Source of the DNA: Clostridiaceae bacterium
GTDB taxonomy: Bacteria; Bacillota; Clostridia; UBA1212; DUPL01
DNA: 6,459 nucleotides
Reading direction: 5' to 3'
Assembly (NCBI GenBank): GCA_012522035.1
Contig: JAAYLF010000366.1
Location: 1-6,459, forward strand
In this document: positions 6,143-6,459 of the stretch, in pieces
Numbering within the stretch: the first letter of the stretch is position 1
Layout: each line of letters begins with the position of its first letter
Program-made: the position numbers and the translations under genes
The notes under the pieces: model-generated
Seen by the model: only the letters and a program-made list of their open reading frames with translations
The model's database searches: none
What the model was told of the DNA's origin: nothing

Positions 6143-6459
6143 TCAATCTATTACAATAATGTCATGCAGTTCGAGCCTTGGCAGAACAATTTTTACGCAT
6201 TCATCCTCCCATATGTACGGCAGCTCTCTCCCGTACGGCTCTAGTGTAACCCTGGATGGTTTCCGGTTCCCCACGCGTACTGATACATATAGCGGACCTA
6301 CAGGCGGTACCTCATCATATACATAAACATTTTCATCAGCATGTGGCCCCGATGTATTAACAAGATTTATTGCCAGCCTCCCATCTGCTGTCCTGTTCAG
6401 CGTTACATCAACATTATGAGAACCCCATACCCTAACCACAGGTTCAGGAAACAGCTCCC
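6143..6459 (-). CDS. C-terminal part of a gene cut by the right edge; probable glycoside hydrolase beta-domain
   Basis: The frame is open through the right edge, so the 105 visible codons are only the end of a longer protein. An internal GTG at 6439 is not the start, because in-frame residues ELFPEP precede it. The segment is rich in beta-strands: VVRVWGSHNVDVTLNR, RLAINLVNTSG, then PLYVSVRVG, PSRVTLEPYGRELPYIWEDE and VKIVLPRLELHDIIVID. The order 'LVN-x-x-G', 'P-V-x-x-L-x-V-x-V', 'P-x-x-R-E-L-x-Y', 'V-x-I-x-L-P-x-L-E-x-H' resembles the C-terminal beta-sandwich of beta-galactosidase/GHL6-like or GH151-type hydrolases, in which it is non-catalytic. No catalytic residues are visible. Its 18-bp gap to the permease gene places it in the same operon. 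The hydrolase assignment is an inference by eye. Confidence 0.55.
   Translation of the reverse strand, partial: ELFPEPVVRVWGSHNVDVTLNRTADGRLAINLVNTSGPHADENVYVYDEVPPVGPLYVSVRVGNRKPSRVTLEPYGRELPYIWEDECVKIVLPRLELHDIIVID

Noticed and set aside
6143..6439. A complete 98-residue protein starting at GTG 6439
   Set aside because: The frame continues upstream to the window edge with sensible residues, so this is the tail of a larger protein.

Overview
This window looks like part of an AT-rich Gram-positive (Firmicutes, probably clostridial or Paenibacillus-like) chromosome. That placement rests on consensus AGGAGG-type ribosome sites, low-GC intergenic DNA, a lipobox-type binding lipoprotein and LplA/LplB/YtcP-type sugar transporter proteins. 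The species cannot be fixed from the sequence alone. Every supported gene is on the minus strand, so transcription runs from the right edge (6459) to the left edge (1).

In transcription order the window holds: (1) the C-terminal end of a protein cut by the right edge, probably the beta-sandwich tail of a glycoside hydrolase (6143-6459); (2) an LplB-type ABC permease (5141-6124); (3) a YtcP/LplC-type ABC permease (4222-5124); (4) a large LplA-type solute-binding lipoprotein (2355-4064); (5) a 344-bp gap with two strong inverted repeats; (6) a cytoplasmic GH29 alpha-L-fucosidase (559-2010); (7) a 522-bp AT-rich gap with no firm gene, possibly holding a decayed scrap of a YesM-like histidine kinase; and (8) the first 12 codons of another gene cut by the left edge (1-36), perhaps a zinc-dependent dehydrogenase.

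The inferred job is uptake of a fucose-containing oligosaccharide by a CUT1-type ABC importer, followed by intracellular cleavage by the fucosidase and probably by the partly visible upstream hydrolase. The window has no ATPase for the importer, which is usual for this transporter class because a shared MsmX-type ATPase commonly serves it. It also has no intact regulator. The three genes at the right are close together (16-18 bp gaps). The binding-protein gene has its own 157-bp leader, and the fucosidase is separated from it by a perfect 22-bp-arm hairpin and a terminator-like hairpin, so expression is probably graded along the cluster. The gene content is a fairly ordinary sugar-utilisation locus. 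The points most worth checking are the palindrome at 2299-2343, the possible kinase remnant, and the orphan ribosome site followed by a two-codon ORF at 4176-4196.
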